Below are positions 8,292 through 15,401 of a stretch of 28,944 nt of DNA, in pieces. Numbering within the stretch: the first letter of the stretch is position 1; each line of letters starts with the position of its first letter. This DNA is from CAZNVB01 sp964651495 (GTDB lineage: Bacteria; Acidobacteriota; Aminicenantia; Aminicenantales; UBA8522): contig CAZYWP010000024.1 of NCBI GenBank assembly GCA_964651495.1, positions 1 through 28,944 on the forward strand. The letters are read 5' to 3'. The translations under genes and the position numbers were made by a program. A model generated the notes under the pieces. The model searched no databases and had not been told where the DNA came from. It worked only from the letters and a program-made list of their open reading frames with translations.

Positions 8292-9599
8292 ATGAGCCGT
8301 GAAGTGAAGATCGGGATTTTCGTGGCGGGGACGATCCTCATCATGGCCGTGTTCATCTTTATCGTGGGCGACCTGTCCACCTGGTTCAAGAAGCCGGGGT
8401 ATCCCCTTTCGGTGTCCTTCCCGACCGTGATCGGGCTGGAGAACCGGGCGGCGGTGCGGCTGGCCGGCGTCAAGATCGGCTACGTCAAAGAGATCCGCCT
8501 GGCCGAAAGTCGGGCCCGGCTGATTCTGAGCATCTCTCCCCAGTACAAAGTCCCCAAAGGCTCCAAGGCGGGCATGGCCACGCTCGGGCTGGTAGGCGAG
8601 AAATTCATCGAGATCACGCCCGGCGAGGAAGCGGCCTATTGCCAGCCCGGCGACACGCTCGAGGCCAGGGCGTCGGTCGGGTTTGAGCAACTCGGCGACC
8701 TGGCCCTCTCCATCGGCGAGGAGATCAAGGGAGTCAGCCGGTCTCTGCGGGAGATCACGGGGGAAGAAGCCCGGCAGGACCTCCAGGAAGCTCTTCAGAA
8801 TATGAGCTCTTTTTCCCGGGAATTGAACCAATTCCTGGCCGACAACAAGGACGACCTGCGGAGGGGGATCCGCGCCGCTTCCGCAGCGGCCGGGGAGATG
8901 GACGAGAAAGTCGGCGCGGTGGCCAAGAATCTCGAAGAGACCTCCACTCTGCTCAGGGACATCGCCCGGGAGAACCGGGACAGCATCAAAGGCAACCTGG
9001 AGAAGATCCAGGAAGTCCTGTCCGAGATGGAAGAATCCGTTCGCCTGCTCCGGGAGGCGCTGGAAAAAATCAACCGGGGAGAAGGGACAGTGGGCCGGCT
9101 TGTTCAGGACCCGGGGCTCTATGACGAGGCCCGGGAAACGCTCGGCAACGTCAAAAAGACGATGGCGCCCTTCAGCCGGATGCGGGCGGTGGGAAACTAC
9201 CGGGCGGATTATCTGGGCGAAACCGGCAAGGTGAAGAGCTATCTCAGCGCCGGTTTCTACCTGACTCCGCAAAGTTTCCTGCTGGGGCAGATCGTCGAAG
9301 ACCCGCGGCTAGACGGGTTCAGGTACTCCGCCCAGGCGGGGCTGCGCTTCGGGCCGCTGGCGCCGCGGGCAGGGATCATCGAGTCGGAGTTCGGGGCGGG
9401 TGTCGATTATCTCGCCCTCAACGACCGGCTGGTTTTCAGCCTCGAGGGGTATGATTTCCGGCGGGACGGCGGACCCCGCCTGCGTTTCACCACCCAGTAC
9501 GCGCTGCTGCGGTATCTCCATCTTCTGCTGGGCGTCGAGGATTTCGCTCTGACATCGAAACGGGAGTTCTTTTTCGGTCTCGGGCTGGGGACTCGATGA
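8292..9599 (+). CDS. mlaD: MlaD-like MCE protein with a C-terminal beta-barrel-like domain
   Basis: MCE proteins form hexameric rings that carry phospholipids across the periplasm. The 435-residue protein has one transmembrane helix (about 7-27), an MCE domain (about 38-110, with VRLAGVKIGYV), a long helical region (about 130-260) and the linker NRGEGTVGRLVQDPGLYD (261-277). From about 297 to 435 there are around eight to ten alternating, aromatic-bounded strands, such as YLSAGFYLTP, RYSAQAGLRFGPL, LVFSLEGYDF and FFFGLGLG. These look like a small outer-membrane barrel. Such fusions are described for the Mla system of Veillonella parvula, a diderm Firmicute. MlaD of E. coli is much shorter and lacks this part. 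AGAGGAG precedes ATG 8292. The MCE call is firm; the barrel is inferred. Confidence 0.85.
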   Translation: MSREVKIGIFVAGTILIMAVFIFIVGDLSTWFKKPGYPLSVSFPTVIGLENRAAVRLAGVKIGYVKEIRLAESRARLILSISPQYKVPKGSKAGMATLGLVGEKFIEITPGEEAAYCQPGDTLEARASVGFEQLGDLALSIGEEIKGVSRSLREITGEEARQDLQEALQNMSSFSRELNQFLADNKDDLRRGIRAASAAAGEMDEKVGAVAKNLEETSTLLRDIARENRDSIKGNLEKIQEVLSEMEESVRLLREALEKINRGEGTVGRLVQDPGLYDEARETLGNVKKTMAPFSRMRAVGNYRADYLGETGKVKSYLSAGFYLTPQSFLLGQIVEDPRLDGFRYSAQAGLRFGPLAPRAGIIESEFGAGVDYLALNDRLVFSLEGYDFRRDGGPRLRFTTQYALLRYLHLLLGVEDFALTSKREFFFGLGLGTR

Positions 9600-10960
9600 A
9601 AGATAGGGCCAAGACCGTTTTCATCTGTCAGACCTGCGGGTTCCGCTCGCCCAAATGGCTGGGCCGCTGTCCGACCTGCGGCGAATGGAACTCCCTGGTC
9701 GAAGAAGTCGAGGAAGTCGCTCCCCCGGCCGAGTACGCCTTTCCCCCTTCCGAGGCGCTCCTCTACCGGGACATCAAGGAGTTCAAGAAGCAGCGGATCC
9801 AGATTCAAACCGAGGAATTCAACAAAGTGCTGGGCGGGGGAGTCGTGCTCGGCTCACTTGTGCTCATCGGCGGAGAGCCCGGGATCGGCAAGTCCACGCT
9901 TCTTCTCCAAGTCTGCCGCGATTTCGCCGCGGCCGGGGAGAAGGTCCTCTATGTCTCCGGAGAGGAATCCCTGGAGCAGATCAAGATCCGGGGCGACCGG
10001 CTGGGGGTCAAGGACGGTGAACTGTATCTTCTTGCCGAGACCAACCTGGAGCGAATCATCGCCCAGGCGGGCAAGCTCCAGCCCCGGGTGTTCGTCGTCG
10101 ATTCCGTCCAGACGGTCTTTTCCTCCAAGCTCTCCTCGAGTCCCGGCACCATCAGCCAGGTCCGGGAAGTCGCCAACGTGATCTTCCGCTTCGCTAAGAA
10201 GAACAACGTCTCCTCGTTCCTCATCGGCCACATCACCAAGGAGGGGTCGCTGGCCGGGCCCAAGTCGCTCGAGCACATGGTCGATGTCGTCCTGTACTTC
10301 GAGGGCGAGCGCGATCACAGCTACCGGGTACTGCGGGCGCTCAAGAACCGGTTCGGCCCCGTCTCCGAGCTGGCCATTTTCGAGATGGGCGCCGGCGGGC
10401 TGCAGGCCATCCCCAACCCCTCGGCCTTTTTCCTGAAGGAGCGGCCGGCCGACGAAGCGGGGAGTGTCGTCGTCTCCACCATCAAAGGGACCCGGCCGCT
10501 GCTGGCCGAGATCCAGGCGCTCGTCTCTCCGACTCTGTTCGTGGGCAACCCCCGGCGAATGACCATCGGCCTCGACCACTTCCGCACCTCCATGCTGCTG
10601 GCCATCATGGAGAGAAAGCTGGGCTATCATTTCGGCGGCGAGGACATCTATCTCAACGTCGCCGGCGGGCTGACCATCGAGGAGCCGGCGGCCGACCTGG
10701 GAGCGGTGCTGGCCGTCGTCTCCTGCCTGAAAAACAAGGCCGTGCCGCGCGACGTCGTCGTCTTCGGCGAAGTCGGGCTGAGCGGCGAAGTCCGGTCCGT
10801 GGGCAGCCCCCTGGCCCGGATCAAGGAAGCCGTCTCGCTGGGCTATGGGACGGTCGTCCTGCCCAAGGGAAACCTGGCCATGGTCGAGAAGGAAGATTTG
10901 TCGGGGACGCGCCTGTTTGGCGTGCAAAACATTAGGGACGTATTATCTTTTATATTTTAA
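9596..10960 (+). CDS. radA: DNA repair protein RadA (Sms)
   Basis: RadA is a RecA-like ATPase that promotes branch migration during recombination repair. The 454-residue protein has an N-terminal zinc finger with CxxC pairs at 11/14 and 25/28, Walker A GGEPGIGKS (92-100), the RadA-specific KNRFG motif near residue 250, and a C-terminal Lon-like domain (about 340-454: LNVAGGLTIEEPAADLG, GEVGLSGEVRSV). Length and motif order match the family. The start ATG 9596 overlaps the mlaD stop (ATGA). Confidence 0.95.
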   Translation: MKDRAKTVFICQTCGFRSPKWLGRCPTCGEWNSLVEEVEEVAPPAEYAFPPSEALLYRDIKEFKKQRIQIQTEEFNKVLGGGVVLGSLVLIGGEPGIGKSTLLLQVCRDFAAAGEKVLYVSGEESLEQIKIRGDRLGVKDGELYLLAETNLERIIAQAGKLQPRVFVVDSVQTVFSSKLSSSPGTISQVREVANVIFRFAKKNNVSSFLIGHITKEGSLAGPKSLEHMVDVVLYFEGERDHSYRVLRALKNRFGPVSELAIFEMGAGGLQAIPNPSAFFLKERPADEAGSVVVSTIKGTRPLLAEIQALVSPTLFVGNPRRMTIGLDHFRTSMLLAIMERKLGYHFGGEDIYLNVAGGLTIEEPAADLGAVLAVVSCLKNKAVPRDVVVFGEVGLSGEVRSVGSPLARIKEAVSLGYGTVVLPKGNLAMVEKEDLSGTRLFGVQNIRDVLSFIF

Positions 10961-10979
10961 ATAGGTAAGGATTTATCCA

Positions 10980-11969
10980 ATGGGCATCCTGATTTTTCGC
11001 TTTGTCATCATCGGCTGCATCACTGCGGCGGGATATTTTCTCCCCCTCTTCCACCTGCCCCGTCCGGTCAGCGCGGCGATCGCCTTTGCCGTCGCCGCCA
11101 TTATCATGTATCTGGAGACGCGGATCCGGCGGACCCAGTTCAAGATTATCTGGAGCTCGACGATCGGCACCTACGCCGGCGTCTTCCTGGGCTGGTCGCT
11201 CGGGGCCATCTACCAGAACATCAGCCCGGACTCAACGACCACGCTCTTCATCAAGATCTTCTTTCTCATCATCATGCCTTACATCGGCTTCCTGGTGGGG
11301 ACGCAGAAATCGGAATGGCTGGACCCCGCCCATCTCTTCCGCTTTTTCAAGGAAAAGAGCCTCGGGCGGAGCTATAAAATCCTGGACACCAGTGTCATCA
11401 TCGACGGCCGCATCACCGACCTCTGCGACACCGGGTTCATCGAGGGCTCGCTGGTCATCCCCCAGTTCGTCCTGAAAGAGCTGCAGCTGGTGGCGGATTC
11501 GCCTGACGGCCTGAAGCGGCAGCGGGGGCGGCGAGGCCTCGATGTCCTGAACCACCTGCAGAAATCTTCCCAGGTCTCCGTCGTCATCTGGGAGACGGAC
11601 TTTCCGGAGATCCGGGACGTCGATTCCAAGCTCATCGAGCTGGCCAAGCAGCTGGACGCCAAGCTCGTCACCAACGACGTCAACCTCAACAAAGTCGCCA
11701 AGCTGCACGGGATAGCCGTCCTCAACATCAACGAGCTGGCCAACGCCCTGCGGCCGGTCGTCCTCCCCGGGGAGAGCATGAAGATTTTCATCCTCAAGGA
11801 GGGCAAGGAGAAGGACCAGGGGGTGGGCTATCTGGATGACGGGACGATGGTCGTGGTCGATAACTCCCGGCGGATGATCGGCCAGAACATCGACATCACC
11901 GTGACCTCTGTTCTCCAGACCACGGTGGGCAAGATGATTTTCGGCCGCTATAACGAGGACTCCCGATGA
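10980..11969 (+). CDS. PIN/TRAM-domain membrane protein, YacL type
   Basis: A 329-residue protein with about four N-terminal transmembrane helices (1-110), a PIN nuclease-like domain (about 130-255) and a C-terminal TRAM domain (about 265-325). PIN acidic residues are visible in LDTSVIIDGRI, VLKELQ, DSKLIELAK and TNDVNLNKVA, so the active site looks complete. TRAM usually binds RNA, so a membrane-attached ribonuclease is plausible, but the substrate of this family is not established. The neighbours radA upstream and ispD downstream are typical. TAAGGA (10966-10971) serves ATG 10980; the preceding 20 bases are AT-rich. The stop overlaps ispD. Confidence 0.88.
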   Translation: MGILIFRFVIIGCITAAGYFLPLFHLPRPVSAAIAFAVAAIIMYLETRIRRTQFKIIWSSTIGTYAGVFLGWSLGAIYQNISPDSTTTLFIKIFFLIIMPYIGFLVGTQKSEWLDPAHLFRFFKEKSLGRSYKILDTSVIIDGRITDLCDTGFIEGSLVIPQFVLKELQLVADSPDGLKRQRGRRGLDVLNHLQKSSQVSVVIWETDFPEIRDVDSKLIELAKQLDAKLVTNDVNLNKVAKLHGIAVLNINELANALRPVVLPGESMKIFILKEGKEKDQGVGYLDDGTMVVVDNSRRMIGQNIDITVTSVLQTTVGKMIFGRYNEDSR

Positions 11970-12631
11970 GGAAAGTCACGGCCATCATCGTCGCCGCCGG
12001 CCGGGGCAAGCGCTTTGGCTCGGCCAAGCAGTTCGCTCCGTTCCGGGAAAAGCTCATCCTGGACTGGGCGATCGAGGCCTTCGAGCTGCACGCCAGGGTG
12101 GATGAGATCATTCTCGTCCTGCCGGACGAAAAGGAACGGGAGAAATACCTCAGCCGGTTCGATAAAGTCTCGGCCGTAGTGAAAGGCGGCCGGAGGCGCC
12201 AGGACTCCGTTGTCCACGGGTTCGAGAGCGTGAAGGCGGAGGAGACGAGGATCGTCCTGGTCCACGACGGGGTCAGGCCGCTGGTCAGCCGGGAGGTCAT
12301 CACCCGGGTTATCGAGGAAGCCCAGCGGAGCGGCGCGGCAATTCCCGCGATCCCCGAGGATGATACCATCAAAGAGACCGGGGAGGGTAAGGTGGTGCGC
12401 ACGCTCGACCGGAAAAAGCTCGTCCGCGTCCAGACACCGCAGGGATTCTCCTATGAGGTCCTCGAGAAGGCCCTGCGGCAGGCCCAAAAGGAGGGCTACT
12501 ACGGGACGGACGAGGCCGCGCTGGTGGAGAGGATCGGTTATCCCGTGGCGGTGGTCGAGGGCGAGCTTAGAAATATAAAGGTCACCACGCCCGCCGATTT
12601 GAAGATCGCGGAGGCGCTGTTTGAAAAATAG
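11966..12631 (+). CDS. ispD: 2-C-methyl-D-erythritol 4-phosphate cytidylyltransferase (IspD)
   Basis: IspD couples CTP to methylerythritol 4-phosphate, the third MEP pathway step. The 221-residue product has the nucleotide-binding motif AAGRGKRFGSAKQF (10-23), GGRRRQDSV, VHDGVRPLVS, QTPQGF, TDEAALVE, and the C-terminal NIKVTTPADL. All key motifs are present and the length is normal. ATG 11966 overlaps the stop of the PIN/TRAM gene (ATGA), and the ispF start lies inside its 3' end, so the three genes are coupled. Confidence 0.95.
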   Translation: MRKVTAIIVAAGRGKRFGSAKQFAPFREKLILDWAIEAFELHARVDEIILVLPDEKEREKYLSRFDKVSAVVKGGRRRQDSVVHGFESVKAEETRIVLVHDGVRPLVSREVITRVIEEAQRSGAAIPAIPEDDTIKETGEGKVVRTLDRKKLVRVQTPQGFSYEVLEKALRQAQKEGYYGTDEAALVERIGYPVAVVEGELRNIKVTTPADLKIAEALFEK

Positions 12632-13270
12632 AATCGGGTTCGGTTACGACATCCATCGTCTGGCCAGAGGCCGGACGCTTTACCTGGGCGGGGTCGAGAT
12701 CCCCCATCCGGCGGGGCTGGCCGGCCACTCCGACGGGGACGCTCTGATCCATGCCCTGATCGACGCCCTGCTGGGGGCTGCGGGAGACGGCGATATCGGC
12801 CGCCTGTTCCCCGACACCGGGGCGGAATTCAAAGGAATCCGCAGCACTGTGCTCCTTGAGAGAGTGATGACCCGGCTGAAACGGAGTCGGCTCGAGGTCT
12901 TGCACGTCGACTCGGTCATTGTCGCCGAGACGCCGCGGCTTGCTCCTCATATCGAGAGGATGAAGGAGGCGCTCTGTCCGATCCTGGGGCTTCCGAGAGA
13001 TCATCTCGGGATCAAAGCCAAGACCAATGAGGGACTGGGCCCGGTGGGAGAGAAAAAAGCCGTGGCCTGCTGGGCTGTCGTCCTGGTCGGGNNNNNNNNN
13101 NNNNNNNNNNNNNNNNNNNNNNNNNNNNNNNNNNNNNNNNNNNNNNNNNNNNNNNNNNNNNNNNNNNNNNNNNNNNNNNNNNNNNNNNNNNGGGCCCGGT
13201 GGGAGAGAAAAAAGCCGTGGCCTGCTGGGCTGTCGTCCTGGTCGGGGAAAAGAGGGGAAAAAAGGCATAA
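12621..13270 (+). CDS. ispF: 2-C-methyl-D-erythritol 2,4-cyclodiphosphate synthase (IspF), interrupted by an assembly gap
   Basis: IspF cyclises CDP-methylerythritol 2-phosphate to MEcPP, the fifth MEP step. Metal ligands Asp10 and His12 (GFGYDIH) and His44, the loop LAGHSDGDALIHALIDALLG, and IKAKTNEGLGP are present. The start is TTG 12621 with GGAGG at 12610-12614, overlapping ispD by 11 bases. A 100-N gap interrupts the gene after residue 157, and the 55 bases before it are repeated after it. Reading straight through the gap shifts the frame and makes a false C-terminus. If the two 55-base copies are merged, the frame continues from 13247 to TAA 13268-13270 and ends VLVGEKRGKKA, giving 164 residues, the normal family length. 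The gene is therefore probably intact. Confidence 0.9.
13037..13091 (+). repeat. Left copy of a 55-bp duplicated contig end
   Basis: These 55 bases are identical to 13192-13246 on the other side of the gap and encode the end of the IspF catalytic domain. Exact identity at both edges of an N run points to an unmerged contig overlap, not a biological repeat. Confidence 0.9.
13092..13191. other. Assembly gap of 100 N
   Basis: A run of exactly 100 N, a conventional length for a scaffold gap of unknown size. It is flanked by identical 55-base sequences, so the true gap is probably absent or negative. Confidence 0.97.
13192..13246 (+). repeat. Right copy of the 55-bp duplicated contig end
   Basis: Perfect copy of 13037-13091. 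The following bases (13247-13270) continue the ispF frame to a stop when the copies are merged. Confidence 0.9.
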
Positions 13271-13439
13271 AAAAAGGCCGCGGTTCGCCCTGGCGGGGAG
13301 AACAGCGACCTAGTTAAAAGCCGGGAATCGTCCGGGCAGAGAGGTCGAATCGACCGCAGATGAGGTCCAACTCGAGCCTAATTTTCCCCCGCAATTCCCG
13401 GATCCTGGCGCTTATCCTCATGGGCTGATGTCCCATGCC

Positions 13440-13616
13440 TCAGGACCGGGTCGAGTGAGCTTTAGCTTCGGCCAGTACGTTGGCGATGATCTGGTAACCG
13501 GCCTTCTTCCCCACTTTCATGATGTCGAGAGCGGGCGAAGAGGCGATGAGGTTGAACCCGATCAGCGAGATCAGCACGGCCGCCAGCAGAATGGCGATTT
13601 TAGCTTTGAAGTTCAT
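13440..13616 (-). CDS. Small single-pass membrane or secreted protein, 58 residues
   Basis: I do not recognise this protein. It starts MNFKAKIAILLAAVLISLIG, a positively charged end followed by a hydrophobic helix, then a short polar tail with Lys-rich and Ala-rich segments. The helix may be an anchor or an uncleaved signal; SSPA just after it could be a cleavage region. A strong AGGGAGG lies six bases before ATG 13616-13614. A further in-frame ATG upstream would add residues with no binding site, so the shorter start is preferred. It is alone on the - strand between ispF and a lipoprotein gene. An ECF-type promoter at 13657-13685 points at it, which makes a real, stress-controlled gene likely. 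Confidence 0.65.
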   Translation of the reverse strand: MNFKAKIAILLAAVLISLIGFNLIASSPALDIMKVGKKAGYQIIANVLAEAKAHSTRS

Positions 13617-13656
13617 TTTAGCCTCCCTAACATGTCTTTCATCCTTCGTCCATACA

Positions 13657-13685
13657 TTAGACGTAACAGCCCGGCAAAAGGTTCC
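13657..13685 (-). promoter_or_regulatory. ECF sigma-factor type promoter for the 58-residue protein
   Basis: Read on the - strand: GGAACC (13685-13680), a 16-base spacer, then CGTCTAA (13663-13657). This resembles RpoE-like ECF promoters (GGAAC ... GTC). It would start transcription about 35 bases before the small gene. The same CGTCTAA with an upstream GGAA is found before the ECF sigma gene at 22239-22266. Confidence 0.65.
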
Positions 13686-13896
13686 CTCGAAATTCAATTA
13701 TTCGGTCAAATTCCTACTTTATTTATAATTTCTATCGGAATAGGGGAGATTAGCGCCTCCGGATGGGCCTCCTGCACCTGCAAAATCAGACCCCGGCGGA
13801 GCGGTCAGAGATAAAATCCAGCCTCCTGGCGTTCTTCTTTTCGGGTCGGGTTCATGCTAAGATATGGTCTACCTGGAGCTCAGGGAAGGACGAAAA

Positions 13897-15105
13897 ATGA
13901 AGAAAACGTGGCTGATCCCGGCGGCGCTGCTCTTCTTGTCCGGCTGTGACCGGGAGATCACGCTGCCCACGGCAACGGATCTGGACAGAGCGCCGGTTGA
14001 GCGGCTGGTGGGAAAGGTGTATTATCACGATCTTGCCGCGGGGGATCAATACGATATTTTTATGGCTGACCTGTACATCGTCCCCAAAGCCACGGCCACG
14101 ACGGGCTACGAAATATTCGTTCAGTTTCCCGGGATCGAGGGGAGGCGGGTGGCCGGGGCAAGAGGAATAACGAAGCCGGAGAATGCCGAAATCGACGGCG
14201 CGGTCAAGGAGGGGCTGGTGGTGAACGCCACCTTCCCTCTCGGCGAGGTCGACCTCTCCCAGTACGATTTCGTCCTCAGGAAAATTGAAGCCCTGACCTC
14301 GCCCATTGCCGATGACTATGCGCCCTCCCTCAGCAACAGGAACTGGATCGCCTGGATGATGGACCCGGACGGCCGGAACAACAACCCCGATAACTCGGAA
14401 ATCGGCTACATGAACCTGGCGGACCGCGCGGTGCATCAGTTGACCCCGATCAACGGGAAGTACGGCGGGCTGAACGCCGATGCCGAATGGAGGGACGATG
14501 AGACCATCGCCTGGGTCCACGACGGCAAGATCGTCGAGGTGAACCTCAAAAACTTGAACAGCGTCGCCCCGGTCCTTCCCGAATGGGGCTGGCCGCAATT
14601 CGATCCCGTCTATTCTCCCGACGGGACCATGCTGCTGTTCAACACCTGGGTCAGGGGGAAAAAGAACAGTTTTCTCAAGTACCTCCAGACAGGCACGTTC
14701 GTCAGCGTTCTTCCGCCCGAGTATTTCACTCCCTACACCGATGACAACCCGACCTGGATTTTTTCCAACACCAGGATCACCGGCCACATCTTCATGCCCA
14801 AGAAGGGGCGTATTTATACGCGGGACTTCCAGTCCGCCCGTTTTGCCATCATCACCGACAGCCTGCGTGATTTCCGGTATGTGACGCCCGTCAAAATCAA
14901 GAGCAAGATCTATCTCGTTTTCAGCGAGAGACCCGCCACCGGCCAGCCGAGGCTCTGGATCTGCAGCGAGAGCGGGGCCGACCTGCGGGAGCTCGGCCGG
15001 ACCGGCGATGAAGCGGTGTTCGTCATGCTGGGGCTTCCCGTTCCCAGCGGCCAGGACGATCTCGAGCGCGCCGCCGCCGTCTACGCTTCAAGGTTCGGGG
15101 ACTGA
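13897..15105 (+). CDS. Lipoprotein with probable beta-propeller (TolB/PD40-like) repeats
   Basis: A 402-residue protein with signal peptide and lipobox LSGC (Cys17). Asp18 follows the lipid Cys; in E. coli an Asp there keeps lipoproteins in the inner membrane, but whether that rule holds here is unknown. The mature part is beta-rich, with a clear PD40-like motif, YSPDGTMLLFNTW, and similar blade-like segments (WRDDETIAWVHDGKIVEV; PRLWICSESG). No catalytic motif is seen, so a binding or scaffolding role is the most I can propose. The frame is open from ATG 13864, but GGGAAGGA (13883-13890) and the signal peptide support ATG 13897. Confidence 0.75.
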   Translation: MKKTWLIPAALLFLSGCDREITLPTATDLDRAPVERLVGKVYYHDLAAGDQYDIFMADLYIVPKATATTGYEIFVQFPGIEGRRVAGARGITKPENAEIDGAVKEGLVVNATFPLGEVDLSQYDFVLRKIEALTSPIADDYAPSLSNRNWIAWMMDPDGRNNNPDNSEIGYMNLADRAVHQLTPINGKYGGLNADAEWRDDETIAWVHDGKIVEVNLKNLNSVAPVLPEWGWPQFDPVYSPDGTMLLFNTWVRGKKNSFLKYLQTGTFVSVLPPEYFTPYTDDNPTWIFSNTRITGHIFMPKKGRIYTRDFQSARFAIITDSLRDFRYVTPVKIKSKIYLVFSERPATGQPRLWICSESGADLRELGRTGDEAVFVMLGLPVPSGQDDLERAAAVYASRFGD

Positions 15106-15123
15106 CGGATCACTCCGACCTTG

Positions 15124-15215
15124 CCAGAGCCGCTGACCACTATCCCCTCCTATTTTCCATAGGAGGGGCTGGGGAGGTAAATATTAATAAGAACAGATAT
15201 TGGGAGCGGCTCTGG
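15124..15215. repeat. Nested inverted repeats (hairpin within a longer stem)
   Basis: Outer arms CCAGAGCCGCT (15124-15134) and AGCGGCTCTGG (15205-15215) are perfect 11-bp complements. Inside them lies a perfect 10-bp hairpin, CCCCTCCTAT (15144-15153) with ATAGGAGGGG (15159-15168) and a 5-base loop. The inner hairpin lacks a T run but could terminate transcription after the lipoprotein gene. The whole could also be a small non-autonomous repeat element; no target duplication is visible. Confidence 0.6.
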
Positions 15216-15310
15216 AGATACTCTTATCCGCTCCGGGCGCTCGGGGACTGGCGCCATGCCACCCCTTCCCATAAACCATCATAAGAGATTCTCTCATAAG
15301 CGGAGGTAAA

Positions 15311-15355
15311 GCGGTGAACTTTTCGCCGCTCCGATTCGTATTTACCATTGTAAAT
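15311..15355 (+). promoter_or_regulatory. Hairpin and palindrome upstream of the DUF5916-type gene
   Basis: GCGGTGAA (15311-15318) pairs with TTCGCCGC (15322-15329), one G-T pair, around a 3-base loop. It is followed by the palindrome ATTTAC-CATT-GTAAAT (15340-15355). Both lie in the 296-base spacer before ATG 15402. A leader structure or operator is possible; no clear -35/-10 pair is seen. Confidence 0.35.
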
Positions 15356-15401
15356 GGAGAAAATAAGGTGACATCGGCCGGAGAGGCCTGAAAAGAAGAA
15401 T

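Noticed and set aside
13037..13246. A biological tandem or insertion repeat at the gap
   Set aside because: Exact identity at both contig ends and the restored ispF frame on merging favour an assembly overlap.
12621..13317. Frames reading through the N gap with a second AVACW-like or ERKKPW-like tail
   Set aside because: They arise from the duplicated 55 bases and the arbitrary 100-N length; they are assembly artefacts.
13314..13436. Possible 40-residue - strand gene (MGHQPMRISARIRELRG...) right after the 58-residue gene
   Set aside because: No usable ribosome binding site at either possible start and no signal or domain; kept out for lack of support, though its position leaves it possible.
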